64,000 nt of DNA from Paratinospora sagittata (lineage: Eukaryota; Streptophyta; Magnoliopsida; Ranunculales; Menispermaceae). The position numbers were made by a program, and so were the translations under genes. The stretch covers positions 304,461-368,460 of the forward strand of contig CM069593.1 in NCBI GenBank assembly GCA_035771175.1. The letters run 5' to 3'. The notes below the pieces were generated by a model. That model saw only the letters and a program-made list of their open reading frames with translations. It ran no database searches and had not been told where the DNA came from. Below are positions 38,501 through 49,200 of this stretch, in pieces. Each line of letters begins with the position of its first letter. Within the stretch, counting starts at the first letter, position 1.

Positions 38501-40418
38501 TTGTGAAAAATAATCTACAAATTTCAGAAAACAAACTTAAGTTCTAAAATTATATATATATAATTTGAAAATCTACTTGAGTTCAATGTTCTAACAGATA
38601 TCAGCCACGTCGAATGTGGCGAGCCCGGCATCAGCATATCGTAGCATCGCGTCCACAGCACTGTCTCGTTCTATCCACCACTCGTTTGCCACATTCCATT
38701 CACAACTCGGCATATCTCTAATGAATCACTCCCATTCTTCACCTCGGCCACTCGTCTATTCTCGACCATTTGCTTGCTTAGGGCACCTTTCAAAGCTAGT
38801 TTTGGCACACCAGAGAGAGTTTTGATCGAATTCAAGGTGAAGTTAGAGAAGAGATGCAGAGGAGCTGCCATTTTAGCGGAGAGATGAACCAAAATGGTTG
38901 GCCTTTAAGCTTGCCAATGGAAAGTTCACCGGTTTGACGGTTTTACCCCTACTACTAAAAACGTCTCAGACTCTCAGAACTCGAGCGTTAAAGAAACAAG
39001 GGTCATTTTTGTCTTTTTAAAGCACTTTTTTATCTGTCCATTACATGCACGTAAATCAGAGGATTGATTCATGCAATCAAAATAAGACACGTGATGGCCA
39101 TCCACGTGGGGATCTCATGCGTACGCACGGTCGACCGCATGGGATCACTTTCAGGTAAAAATTACGAGAAAAACAGCGAATTTGGGTTTTTTTTAACGAC
39201 TTAGTCGACTCACAGTGGTTGGACATGTCGAAGGAGGATAGACCGGAATCTGCGAGTCGAGTCATCGAGTCGACTGCGTCGACCGGGTTGATTGGGCCCC
39301 ACCCACCACTCGTTTGCCACATTCCGTTCAGAACTCGGCATATTTCCACCGAGTCGTTCCCGTTCTTCACCACCGCCACTCGCTCGCTCTTCCCGGTTCG
39401 CTCGGACCGAACCGGTCTCCAACCGAGTCGTCGTGACTCAGTGCTACCGGTCCAACTCGCATTGGTTTTTCGTCCCCACTTTAACACGCACATGTTTGAG
39501 TAGAGATTATAATGTACGGACATCGCCATTTTCGCAGGAGAAAATCAAATTAAACGTTCGAGTAATGAAGTTGAAATGACGCTAATGCCCTTATATGTTC
39601 AGCGATAGAAGCCGGCCTTCTTTGCTTTCTTCGAACAGCTCGTGATTGTTAAATGACGTTGACACCCTCAATCTTTTCGGTAGTGACGAACCTGTTGTTC
39701 TCCCTGTAGTGGATTTTTTTTTCTTCTCTAGTGCAATGCAGTGTATGAAGATTAAATTTTCCGGTTCTTACAGCTTAAATAGAGAAAGAGAGAACATTAA
39801 ATTGTAACAAATCTACCACCAAAGATTCATTTGAAAACTTTCTATATATCAAACTTACCTATTTTAGCTTATTAAACCATAAAAACATCATAATTGAAAT
39901 ATAAAAAAAGATCGGTTGTATCTATTGCCATTCGTTAAAAAAGAGGGTAATATTGTCCTTTCATCTCCTTCATCCGTTCTGTCCAATGATACGGTTGACA
40001 CGTGTAGCGGTTAATAACAGTAAGACACGTGGCACAGATTTAATTAAAGGGCCAGGAAAACATCAAAAACAAGGGCTTAGGGTTTAAGCGGCTGAGTTGA
40101 CTCACAGTGGTCGGCCATGTCGAACGTGGATAAACCGGAATCAGCGTATCGGAGCATCGCGTCGACCGCGTCGTCTCGGTCGATTCGGCCCCAACCACCA
40201 CTCGTTTGCCACATCCCATTCAGAACTCGGCATATTTCCAACGAGTCGTTCCCGTTCTTCACCACCATGACTCGACGATTCTCCACGGTTCGCTCGCACC
40301 GGACTGGCCTCCGACCGAGTCTTCTTGACTCAGTTCCACCGGTCCAGCTCGCCTTGGTTTTCCCCAACTTGGACGCGCATATGTTGGTACAGAGAAGATG
40401 GTGTACGGTCGTCGCCAT
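35535..40418 (-). CDS. Aldo/keto reductase family oxidoreductase, probably plastidial (At2g27680-like)
   Basis: Nine exons on the minus strand: 40106-40418, 37897-37981, 37552-37668, 37310-37374, 37125-37213, 36964-37043, 36601-36712, 35839-35958, 35535-35720; 388 aa if the distal first-exon copy is used. An NADPH-dependent reductase fold is expected, substrate unknown. The catalytic tetrad is present: Asp100 and Tyr105 in FDMADHYG (Tyr codon split T|AT by intron 1), Lys136 in LTKW, His171 in LQFHWW. Downstream landmarks VALTNFDTERLQ, NQVQHSIVDMRPQQRMA, YGTVMGGLLSEKF, GSMIGVRLGL and the end GDCGDEYRRA closely match Arabidopsis At2g27680. The first 50 residues are basic and Ser/Thr-rich, consistent with a transit peptide. 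Three first-exon copies exist: 40106-40418 has the family consensus and an ideal donor, 39214-39529 is intact but diverged, and 38596-38871 is frameshifted. Which one is used in vivo cannot be told from sequence. Confidence 0.85.
36040..36530. repeat. Decayed LINE/RTE-like repeat in an AKR intron
   Basis: GATTGACTACATGAATCAGT and the later block CTAAATCACCTTAATCGATT..TTTTCTCATTTTATTTCCAA recur in variant form elsewhere in this window (19531-19580, 50700-50770, 62010-62050, 62941-62985). Such CCCAACTACATG(G/T)GGTTGGCTACATGAATC-type sequences belong to abundant plant non-LTR retroelement 3' regions as I recall. It fills most of the intron at 35959-36600. Confidence 0.4.
38596..38871 (-). pseudogene. 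Frameshifted duplicate of AKR first exon (copy 1, nearest to exon 2)
   Basis: The frame runs MAAPLHLF... to SLEICRVVNGMWQTSGG and then hits a stop. Compared with copy 3, ten bases are missing after the GGTGG of TSGGW, where copy 3 has TTGGGGCCGA. The homology then continues in another frame (IERDSAVDAMLRYADAGLATFDVADI). The expected splice donor (CACT|GTGAGT in copies 2 and 3) has become ATCT|GTTAGA. The copy therefore cannot supply the N terminus of the enzyme. It lies inside the 2.1-kb first intron of the gene as modelled. Confidence 0.8.
39214..39529 (-). other. Second, intact copy of AKR first exon (copy 2), possible alternative first exon
   Basis: It has an open frame from MAMSVHYNLYSNMC to SSFDMSNH, ending at a good donor (CACT|GTGAGTC) in the same phase as copy 3, so it can splice to exon 2 at 37981. 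It has diverged at positions conserved in the family: GPINPVDAVDSMTRLADSG instead of GRIDRDDAVDAMLRYADSG. The catalytic Asp of SFDMSNH is kept. It may be an alternative first exon under its own promoter, or a decaying duplicate. Confidence 0.65.
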
Positions 40419-40729
40419 TCCTTTTAGCGGGAGAGATTAGAGATGCGTTTGGAGTTTGTGAATTGAGCACCAAGGATAAGGTGTTTGGCGCTCGATGCTG
40501 GTGAGATTGTAGGAAGATGACACGTGTAAGTTGTAACGTTTGAATGACGTTAATACCCTTTTGTTTTCTCTCAGGTGTTAGAATCTGTTCATCAGCCAGC
40601 TGTGAGGGATTTGATTTGAAAGCTGGAGTTTTTTTCTTTGTGTAAGCTCAGAAGATTCTTGAAGAGAGCGATTGTTAAATGACGTTGATGCCCTTATTCT
40701 TTTCGAAAATGACGAACCTGTTTTCTACT
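39644..40729 (-). repeat. Duplicated promoter segments of the AKR first-exon modules
   Basis: GATTGTTAAATGACGTTGAC..CCCT...TTTTCG..A.TGACGAACCTGTT occurs at about 39644-39696 (upstream of copy 2) and again at 40671-40724 (upstream of copy 3). With the exon copies and about 20 bases of intron start, this shows that a promoter-plus-first-exon unit was duplicated in tandem, with a period of about 0.9-1.0 kb. Confidence 0.75.
40521..40526. promoter_or_regulatory. G-box (CACGTG) upstream of AKR first-exon copy 3
   Basis: CACGTG in the context GACACGTGTAA, about 105 bases before the copy-3 start codon. Paired G-boxes also lie upstream of copy 2 (39999-40004, 40026-40031) and copy 1 (39088-39093, 39103-39108). 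G-boxes bind bZIP and bHLH factors in light and ABA responses; activity here is unproven. Confidence 0.5.
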
Positions 40730-41612
40730 TGCGGAGAACCTGCGTTCTTCTGAGATTTTTCAATTTGGAGCTTCGAAGTTCGAATTGATTGATTGGTATT
40801 TATTTGAATTTGCTTGAATTTTCGGTTTTGGTTTTGTTTTTTTCTTTGATATTGATATCGATTTCTAAGTAGAAAACAGGTTTAATTCGATTTTGTTCGT
40901 TCTGCAGAAACCGCTGGTTTTGTAATTCAGATCAGGGATCATGAATTCTTTTTGTAAGTATTCTAGACTTCAATTTTTCACCATGAAGGAAGATAATTGT
41001 ATAGAGAACATGATCAACCTCCTCGCTTGTAATTACATCTCGAATTTCTTAATTTCATTGTTTGTGGAGACAGAATTTCTTTCCGATTTTGTTAATCTTT
41101 GCTTCAGATGTTTGTATTCTACAAACAATTAGTCATCGTATATGTAGTGATTACATCTTTTTATATGCTTAAATGTGTGAATAATACGGTGAATCTGTTG
41201 AAGACCTTGTAGATTTATGCTCTTTTTAATGCTTTCTTCCTTTCTTTATCCTCCTTTTGGATCCTTCCTAGATATTGCATTGATGCTAAGACAAGTTTTA
41301 ATGGTGCATTTAAGGACATAAGATAGGTGAACATGCTTTTAAAACATAATTATGAGACTTGGTATTAAATGGTGGCATGTTATGTCAATATAAAATATTT
41401 AAGACTTTAGTATTTTTAAAGAGGCATTTGTTAGGTTATCATTACAAGGAGCAGAACAATTAGTAAGAAGCATAAAAAAGGCATTAGATAAGGATTTTAA
41501 TGCACTCGAAGTTGCATTTTTTGTAGTTAGATTAACATTTTTCTTCTTAAAAACTTGTTAATGAATTTCTTAAAAACAAAACTTGTCACGAACAAGAAGC
41601 AATGTTATTATT

Positions 41613-41615
<3 letters not shown>

Positions 41616-41659
<44 letters not shown>
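41616..41659. repeat. TA dinucleotide microsatellite
   Basis: About 22 TA units in the presumed 5' leader intron or upstream region of the TRAF-type zinc-finger gene. Likely polymorphic in length. Confidence 0.9.
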
Positions 41660-41662
<3 letters not shown>

Positions 41663-42561
41663 AAAAAAGGTTCCCAGTATTTTTAATTTGGAAAAATAAG
41701 CTTGAGTTAGTTTAAGTAGTCAGAGGTGCAAAGGAAGGGTCATAGCCTTTTTTTTCTTCTCAATAAGAAACTCTTCTGGAAATGCAGGGGCCTATAATTA
41801 GATGCTATATTTTTAGTTGATAAATGTAATTTATGTTATTGCATAAAGATTCAATAGGGCAGTTCTTCAATGGTTTATGATTTGTAGTTCATGTTCATAT
41901 ATTATTGCTAGCCGTAAATTCTTATCATTGTGGATTGGGCAAAATAAGAGATGAATGTACCTTTAGAAAGTGTGCTTGAGAATATATTTGTTGTGATGCC
42001 AGCTTTAATTTTTTATTGTTCAAATAAAAAACTATTATATAGGATTCTCAATCATGCTCTTAAATAGTTCAGCCTTTATTATTGATAGTTATGAATTCTC
42101 ATTTTACCTAATATATTACTTTATTTTTGTAATTTCTTGGTTTTTCTTAACTAATCCAGTTATTTTACATTATGTGATTGGTTGAGGAATTGCTATTAGC
42201 ATGCGATCCCCTAATTGATCATAAAGATTTGCAAGCTTCTTTTGTTTTTTTTTTTTTTTTTTTTTAGTTTTCATTTATATATTCTTACTGCAATTTTATT
42301 TTTACCGGGCTCATTTTGTTTCCCTAAAATCTTATGTACTTGTCATCTCCCACTTCCAGAGATGTTCGTGAGGTTGTACTTTGGGAACCTGGCACCAGCG
42401 CCACAACATGGTACCTTTGCTCTAGAACTTTTAGTTAAGACTCAATTTGGAGATTGTGTTGTTTTACTCTATTTTCCTTTACTAAACTGGAAGAGGGTAT
42501 CTTGTTCATATTGATCAACAATCCACTGTGATTGGATTTCTTTGAGAACATATCTACAAGG

Positions 42562-44685
42562 ATGGACCTTCCTATAGAAAATTTGAGACTTGATCAGAAA
42601 TTTGAAGATGTGAATGATAGTGCATCCTTATTTCACTGTGATCTTTTTGATTCAGAAGTAGTTCAGGGGATAGCAGAAATCCTTCTTCCAGGTTTAGCTA
42701 CAGCTTGTGTTGACAACACTACAGGTGACATGTTCAAGAGCCCTGCTTCAGTGGCTGTTGATATCAGAAAGGAAATGGTGGAATATGTTACCCACCAAAG
42801 TCAATCATTTATTGCAGAATCAATCATTCAAGATGCTCCAGATACAGAAACTTCTGATGATCCGTTTGATATTATTTCAGGCTTTGTTGATAATTTTGCA
42901 GCTTCAAAGCAGAACTTGCTTGCCAGGGTTTCAGGATGGCTATTAAGTGAAAAAAGGGAGGACAAGATAGATGACATTTTACAAGAGATGGAACTTATTG
43001 GTTTCTGGTTGATGGATAGGAGGGAAGCCCTTGCACAGACTTTACTAAAAAATATTGATTTTAAGGACACTTTCCACTGCAAAATGAAATTTAGTAATGC
43101 TGATGAACTTGCAAGGCATAGAAGCCAGTGCATTTTTAGGTCTATGACCTGCAAAAATGAGGGTTGCACTGCTTGCTTATGTGCGGTGCACTTTGAAAAG
43201 CATGATGCATCTTGTCCCTTCAAGATCCTTCCATGTGAACAGAAATGTTCGGCCAGTATTATGAGGTTCAACATGGATAAACATTGCATAACTGTTTGCC
43301 CAATGAAGATTGTGAACTGTCCTTTCTATTCTGTGGGGTGTAAATCTACAATATCACAATGTTATACCAAGCAGCACCTTTCAGAATTTTTTCTTTCTCA
43401 CCTGCTGTATGTTCTCCAATTTATTCACAAGCAAGCCTCAGTGGAGGACCTGAAGCATCGGTTAGAGCAGCTTCAGAAGGTCAGCTTCTCTTTCTCAGCT
43501 TTCTGACTTTGATCTTCCTGTTGTATACATTCGGCTTTACACTTTACCTCTGATGATTATGTATTATTATTTCTTATTTGTGGTCTTCTACTGTTCAAGG
43601 TTTAATATAGCTTCTCCATAAACTTTGGTTATTTGAAGTTGGGGTTAATTTGAGGAAGTTTGTTTCCAAGTGTAGAACTTTTAATTGGAATTATTGAATA
43701 AATTGTGAGAAAATATTAAAATGATGATTTTTTTGGTCACTATTTAGTCAAGAATTCTAATTAAAATTCTACACTTTGAAAATATATTTATCCTTTAAAA
43801 TAAAAATTGAACACTTATAAACAAGAAGATCTTAAATTGAACATGATAATAGTTTTACAACATATTAAAATCAAATAACCAGATATTTTAGATCGTGTTT
43901 GCCATGTCATATATCACTATAATAACAAATATCATATCTTTCATCATTTATTAGCAACTGACAAAAATGAAGTTTATATGAGGTGCATAAAAATAAAATT
44001 AGAAATGAGTATATTCAAGAAAGGGTAAGAGTACCCCAATTGGTGATAAAATAAGATAAAACACAGTAAGGTTGATTGGAGACATAGAATAAAGACCTTC
44101 GGATGTGTCAATTAGGAAATTGACCTATAATAATCTGAGGTAATGATAGAGGTAAATGAAGACCTAAAATAACAGGGTTAGAGATAATTAAAAAAGATAA
44201 AACTACTTGTAATATAAATATCAACTTAGCCCTTGATAAAGCAAGGTGGCAGAAGTGGATTTATGAAGTGTGTAAACTGATGACCAGTATATCTTCATGA
44301 CTTGACATCTCTCATCTTTGCTTGGTGTTGAAACCATGCTCATTCTTACTAATTTGATTTTTAGCATGTTAATTATCCTATCTGTGCACCATGATCAATA
44401 TTCTAGTTTATTAGGCACCAAAAAAAAAAAAACTACTATATGTTTGAGCTGTCTATAAACTTCTGTTTCTTGTGGCAGTCATCATCTCTTGATCGGTTCT
44501 CTGAAGCTCAGGATGTGAGATATTTCACCAGAAAAATAAAGGAGCTTGATGAAATGATGGGACCACTAGAAGGTAAAATGCACAGAAATGTTGGTGGTGA
44601 TTTCTTGGAGACTGCAAATCTCATGACAGACGGCGGAAGGGAAACCATGGAAAAATGTCCCCAAAACATAACTGATAAGTCCTAG
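42562..44685 (+). CDS. TRAF-type zinc finger protein (XAF1-like)
   Basis: Two coding exons, 42562-43479 and 44479-44685, phase-0 GT-AG junction; 374 aa. Residues 1-170 carry no domain that I recognise. A Cys/His-rich block follows (about 180-280): FHCKMKFSNADELARHRSQC, CKNEGCTACLCAVHFEKHDASC, CPFKILPCEQKCSASI and CPMKIVNCPFYSVGC. These have the C-x(n)-H-x3-5-C spacing of TRAF-type zinc fingers. A helical segment (HLLYVLQFIHKQASVEDLKHRLEQLQK) and a hydrophilic second exon end the protein. The ATG at 42562 is the first in frame after a TGA at 42529; upstream non-coding exons are likely, since AAACCGCTGG after TTCTGCAG near 40908 looks like a leader exon. Plants have related genes (for example At1g09920-type). 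TRAF fingers usually mediate protein contacts in ubiquitin or stress signalling, but no catalytic RING is present and the role is unknown. Confidence 0.8.
44035..44265 (+). repeat. LINE reverse-transcriptase 3' fragment in the last intron of the TRAF-type gene
   Basis: GATTGGAGACATAGAATAAA followed by GACCTTCGGATGTGTCAATT and AGGAAATTGACC reads as a decayed WxGHxxRRPxDxPVRK block, the conserved end of plant LINE reverse transcriptases. CAACTTAGCCCTTGATAAAG then CAAGGTGGCAGAAGTGG follows as LALDKARWQKW. Stops and indels break the frame. It is inserted in sense orientation. Confidence 0.6.
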
Positions 44686-45005
44686 TTTTTAAACTGAAGG
44701 GTCTCTCTACTTCTTGATGCCTGACCAGATATGTTAACTATATTCTTTATTTTATTTTATTTTATTATTCTTTGAGAAGTCAAGAGTGAGTTGTGTTTCT
44801 TCTATGTGAATTTCTGTATTTTTGTTTAACATTATTTTATTTTATGTCTGTGTGTGCCAAGAATAGTTTTTTTTCTTTTTCTTTTTTAAATTTCTGAAAA
44901 GGAAAGTAATGAGCATCATCTAACCTTCTAATGCAAATCTCTAAGATCTTGACATTCCGATGAAGCATGCAACCTCTTTTTTCACACTCGGAATCAGGTC
45001 ATGTA

Positions 45006-45399
45006 GGTGTGTTCATCCTACAAAATCCTAACCAACCTGAGCAATCTGAACCATATAACTTGGGTTTATATGTTAAATTGGGTCGAGTCGGGTTTAAGAA
45101 TTAGTAACCTGATTAGTTTGGGTTAGGTTAAGATTTTAACCCCCCCTCCCCTCCCCTCCCCTCCCCCCAAAAAATAAAATAAAACCCTAACCAACCCAAA
45201 CTAATTAAAAATGTTGGTTATGACTCCATGCACCATTGTCACTCTAGTAACTCATCATAATTGAATTGCTTCAAATGTAATAATAAAAATAACGCGAAAG
45301 ACAATATAAATTCTGATAATTTAAACTTTAAAATCCATAAATTGAATAGACCAACCTGATTTATCCAAACCAACCCAACTCGTGAACACCCCTAATAAC
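45006..45399. mobile_element. hAT-type MITE with a C-rich core
   Basis: The element is bounded by perfect 8-bp direct repeats GTCATGTA at 44998-45005 and 45400-45407. Its ends carry GGTGTGTTCA on the left and GGGGTGTTCAC on the opposite strand at the right. Internal arms GATTAGTTTGGGTTAGG and CCAACCCAAACTAATT fold back on each other. The 8-bp duplication and GGTGTTCA ends fit hAT-derived MITEs. It has no ORF and lies about 320 bases downstream of the TRAF-type gene stop codon. Confidence 0.7.
45140..45168 (-). repeat. Potential G-quadruplex (five G runs on the minus strand)
   Basis: The plus strand has C7 T C4 T C4 T C4 T C6. The minus strand therefore carries five runs of at least four G separated by single A loops, which satisfies the usual quadruplex pattern easily. 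It sits at the centre of the MITE. Confidence 0.8.
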
Positions 45400-45826
45400 G
45401 TCATGTAGTCCCATAAAAATGGTGGGTTTTGTACATTTTATTTTCTTACCTATTTTTGTGTTTTCCATTTTTTTTTTCTCTTATTTTGAACAGAGATGGA
45501 TCAAAGATGAATTATTAAGAAGAAACAACTAAGTGCAACTTAAACGGTTTTAGTATTATGTGATCTTGTCATTGGCAAATTGGGTTTAATTGTAGGAATG
45601 GAATGGATGCATTTTGATATGAAGTGTGATCCTAAAGAGAGATGAATGACAAAACAAAATTCATATATTAACCTCTAAGTAGTTATAATCAGGTTTTTAA
45701 TTGATGTAGAATAAAGTTAAGGCAATTGGGTTGGTTAATAATATCTATTTTTTTGGTTATTTGATTATGTCAAGCCCATAAAATAACAAATCAATGAATC
45801 ATTCAATACGATAAAATCTTTGTCAT

Positions 45827-46119
45827 TGTTAGAAACCGCTTCACTTAAAAGCTATTACTAATAGGTGGAGGACCAACAATGGATATCAAGTTATCATTAA
45901 CATTCTCCCTTTACATGCAACCCTATCTTGCGCATGGAGAAACAGAAGAAGAGACAAATACCAATCATTTAAATGAAAATATACATATGCTAACAAGGAG
46001 ACTTGAACCCAAGACTTTTTACAAAACCAACGCTTTGATACAATGTTAAAAAACGCTTCACCTAAAAACTATAACCAATATATAGAGGCCCAACAATGCA
46101 TATCAAGTTAACATAAATA
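45827..46119 (-). mobile_element. Complete TRIM element (copy A), 293 bp with 76-bp LTRs
   Basis: Two 76-bp terminal direct repeats, 45827-45902 and 46044-46119, are flanked by a perfect 5-bp target-site duplication GTCAT (45822-45826 and 46120-46124). On the minus strand the 5' LTR is followed at once by TTGTATCAAAGC (46032-46043 on plus), 10 of 12 like the initiator tRNA-Met primer-binding site TGGTATCAGAGC. A purine-rich AAAGGGAGAA precedes the 3' LTR. The interior of about 140 bp has no coding capacity. These are the defining traits of a terminal-repeat retrotransposon in miniature. Confidence 0.85.
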
Positions 46120-46208
46120 GTCATTACAATACAGGCTTCACAAGTGATAGTTGTTTATTTTCCTTGAACTTGGGAGCTTAATTATAAGTTTCAATTCTGT
46201 TGGATATG

Positions 46209-46243
<35 letters not shown>

Positions 46244-49200
46244 GTATGTATATATCGAAACAGATGGCAGTGGCAGATATGTTTTTTTGACTTTTGTGGA
46301 ATCACCTTTTAGGATATAGATAGTTAGATAAATCAATAATTTTCTTTCCTTACTTTAAAATAAAATAACCAACATTAATTATTCAATTATGATAAACTGC
46401 ACCTTTGCCGTTTTTTCTAGTTTAGCCTTTGAGTAACAAATGCATGAAAGATGTTAGAGAATCATTTTTCTCTCGGAATTAAAATCATGTATCCCACTGT
46501 TGATATCAAAGAGCTTCCAAGCTGCCCATATGACTTTCATAGAATAAAACTTTCCACAAAATTCAACATGCATTAAGTGATTGAACATGCACTTTTTTAT
46601 TTACTTTCTGTCAAATACATGTTTTCCTCTCTTGTTGAATTAAAAACCCTACGTTTTTCTCCTCCATTAATTTCTTTCATTGGAATCCTTGGACTTATTT
46701 GAAATAGTGCTAAAGGAAGATATTTTTAGAGTCCCTGAAATTAGATTATAGCCTCTTTTTGTCAGAAGTTCCAGGTATCATTAGACAGCTTCAGTTCAAG
46801 CATTGGCATGTGGGATGCCTTTTTGGCCATCATTTTGTTCTTTTTATCTCAAGATTCAAAGCAATAAATCTAAGAATCCTATGGTTATGATGGTCTCTTG
46901 CAGAAAAATCTTTAGTTTAGTATCATTTGCCTTGTTTTGAACGAAGTATATGGAATTTCTTTGTAGATCATAATGTAAAAGTTCTCTCTTACCATCAAAA
47001 AGGGGGCAGAGGGAGAAGGGACCTCGAATAGAGGTACTTCTGGTCATTACCTCCTGGTAAAAATGCAAGCGAACAAAGTGAAAGTGATAATGAACCGGAG
47101 AGAGAACATGCATGTCTCTTTCTTTCAGAAAATAAAACACTTTCAATGGCTACAACACAATTTAGAGAGTAAATGCAAGAATAGTTCCCTAGATAGAAGA
47201 TTATTCCATTTTGGTCTACCATTGGTGACAAAATCAAGATCCACAGGTCATAATCTGCATTCAATTCTGAGGAAGCCTTCGTTATTTTGAGAATTAGAGA
47301 ACAATGCCCGTATTGAGAGCTATATTATCAAATTTGAGGCCAAACTTTTTTCCTGATACAGGCTTCTTTTACTGGTTTTGGGAAGTTTTTCTTGCATCAG
47401 ACTGACCAAAAAGTGAACTGTCAGCAGAATTAAGGATCACTATTGAAGAAGATACCTTTCTTTTCTTAAGCAACTACCTATTTAATATGGTAGCTGGGGA
47501 GCCTCCTGTCCAGGTACCATCACACCTTAATGCTTTGAATATTCTAGGGCTAGGGCATTAACAGTTGTGAGACTGACAGGGCTGCTCACATGTGCATTGA
47601 AGGGATTGCGTTGTAAATGGAAGTTGGTATTGTACTATGGTACTAAAATTCACATCACTATCTGATTCTGATGTAACATAAATGTCACAGTTTTTAGAGA
47701 TACATGCACAAATTGCAAATCAGTTACAGGAAATTCATTTACATTATAGAGAATTGATTAGCTAACAGAGTTGATTAATGTCATTTGTCTCTTTCTATTA
47801 ACCACCGAAATGGAACTAGGTTCTCCTGTTTATGTTTTGCCTGCTTACTCCTATTGATGTCATTGGATGCATGAGCATGACACATGCAACGAATATAGCA
47901 GAAGTAATTCTCAGCTTATGTGTGATCTATTGTTTTAACATTTGACAGGGCTATTTAGAGATGAAAAAATGATCAAAGAACGTTGAGTTTCTTAAAATAG
48001 CCTTTCTTTGCTTTCATCAGAGTGATATCGGTATGTTCTTCCATATTTCTCAGTTCTGACATATTGTCACTGCTCAAATATGCCTAGTGGTATTGATTGG
48101 TGCCTTAAGTACTTACCCTAGTTGGCATCTTCATGTACATTAGTTGATCTTTACCTGTATATATGATTGTACTATGTACTAGTCTATGTCCTTGGTGCAT
48201 GCCAGTGTCAAATTCCTATTGATGAATCCCTAGATTTTATTTGAATTAATATACCCCTCCCCCTCCCAAAGGAAAAAAAAAGAGAAAAAAAAAGAGAGAG
48301 AAGAAAATCATGTTCTTCTTGCCATTGTAGCTAAGATTTCCTACCAAGAAAAAAATATCCGTAGCCTAAGTAACATAACAAATCATTTAGGTTTTTGAGT
48401 CTCAAATTTCTGAACTTTTTTTTTAAGTAAATTAATATTTTTCTAATTTCTGAACTTACTTCAATGCCCATCTGACCTCTTTTTTATTATTATTTTTCTT
48501 TATTTTTAGGCAACGTTCTAGCTTTTGGTGCATTAAAAAAAATTTAAGCCATGCAAAGAATAGTAGAAGCTGCTGAATATATGATTTTGACATACTGTTT
48601 TTGCCTTGGATTGATGCAGTGATCTTAAGATCTATGTGATTTAAATATTTAGTTGATGCCTCATGACTAAATAGTGAAATCAATCTTTTTCAAGTCCTTA
48701 TCTCTTATATCACCTGGCCGTCCTGATTAATAAATATGTGAGAGAAAATTAAGGTTGAGAATTAATAATACATTTAAAGATGTCAAACTTTTTGAAAAAA
48801 ATAAACATGTGAATGCATTAAGTAATGGACATGAGAGTCAAGAATATTATAGAATAATGTTAGATAAATAAGTTAGGAATTCTTAGTATAGTGTTCTGAG
48901 AATGCAAAGACAAAACAGTAGCTGAAATTTGTTGGTTTGTTTTTTTAGGAGTGCAGCCAGTTGGCAAGCTGAAGGTGACCTTTGTTTAAAAGTTGAAACT
49001 TGGTGATTATCCAACCACTACTCATTATGAAAATTCCACTTGTAGAGAGACCTCTCTCTCTCTTATGGTGGTTGTAGAAAAATATAACTAGTTTATGACA
49101 CTACCAAACTTGTTTCATTCCAATAAGAAACAAAGAATTTGCATGCAACATGCAGAGTATTGTACAATTTATTCAAAGATGTTACCAAAACCTTGTTGAT

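Noticed and set aside
42373..42514. Open frame MFVRLYFGNLAPAPQHG just upstream of the TRAF-type protein
   Set aside because: It is out of frame with the conserved protein and ends before it; more likely part of a leader exon or intron than coding.
46856..47290. Overlapping short open frames on both strands in the gene-poor region
   Set aside because: No motif, no codon pattern and no splice continuity; a non-coding transcript is possible but cannot be shown from sequence.
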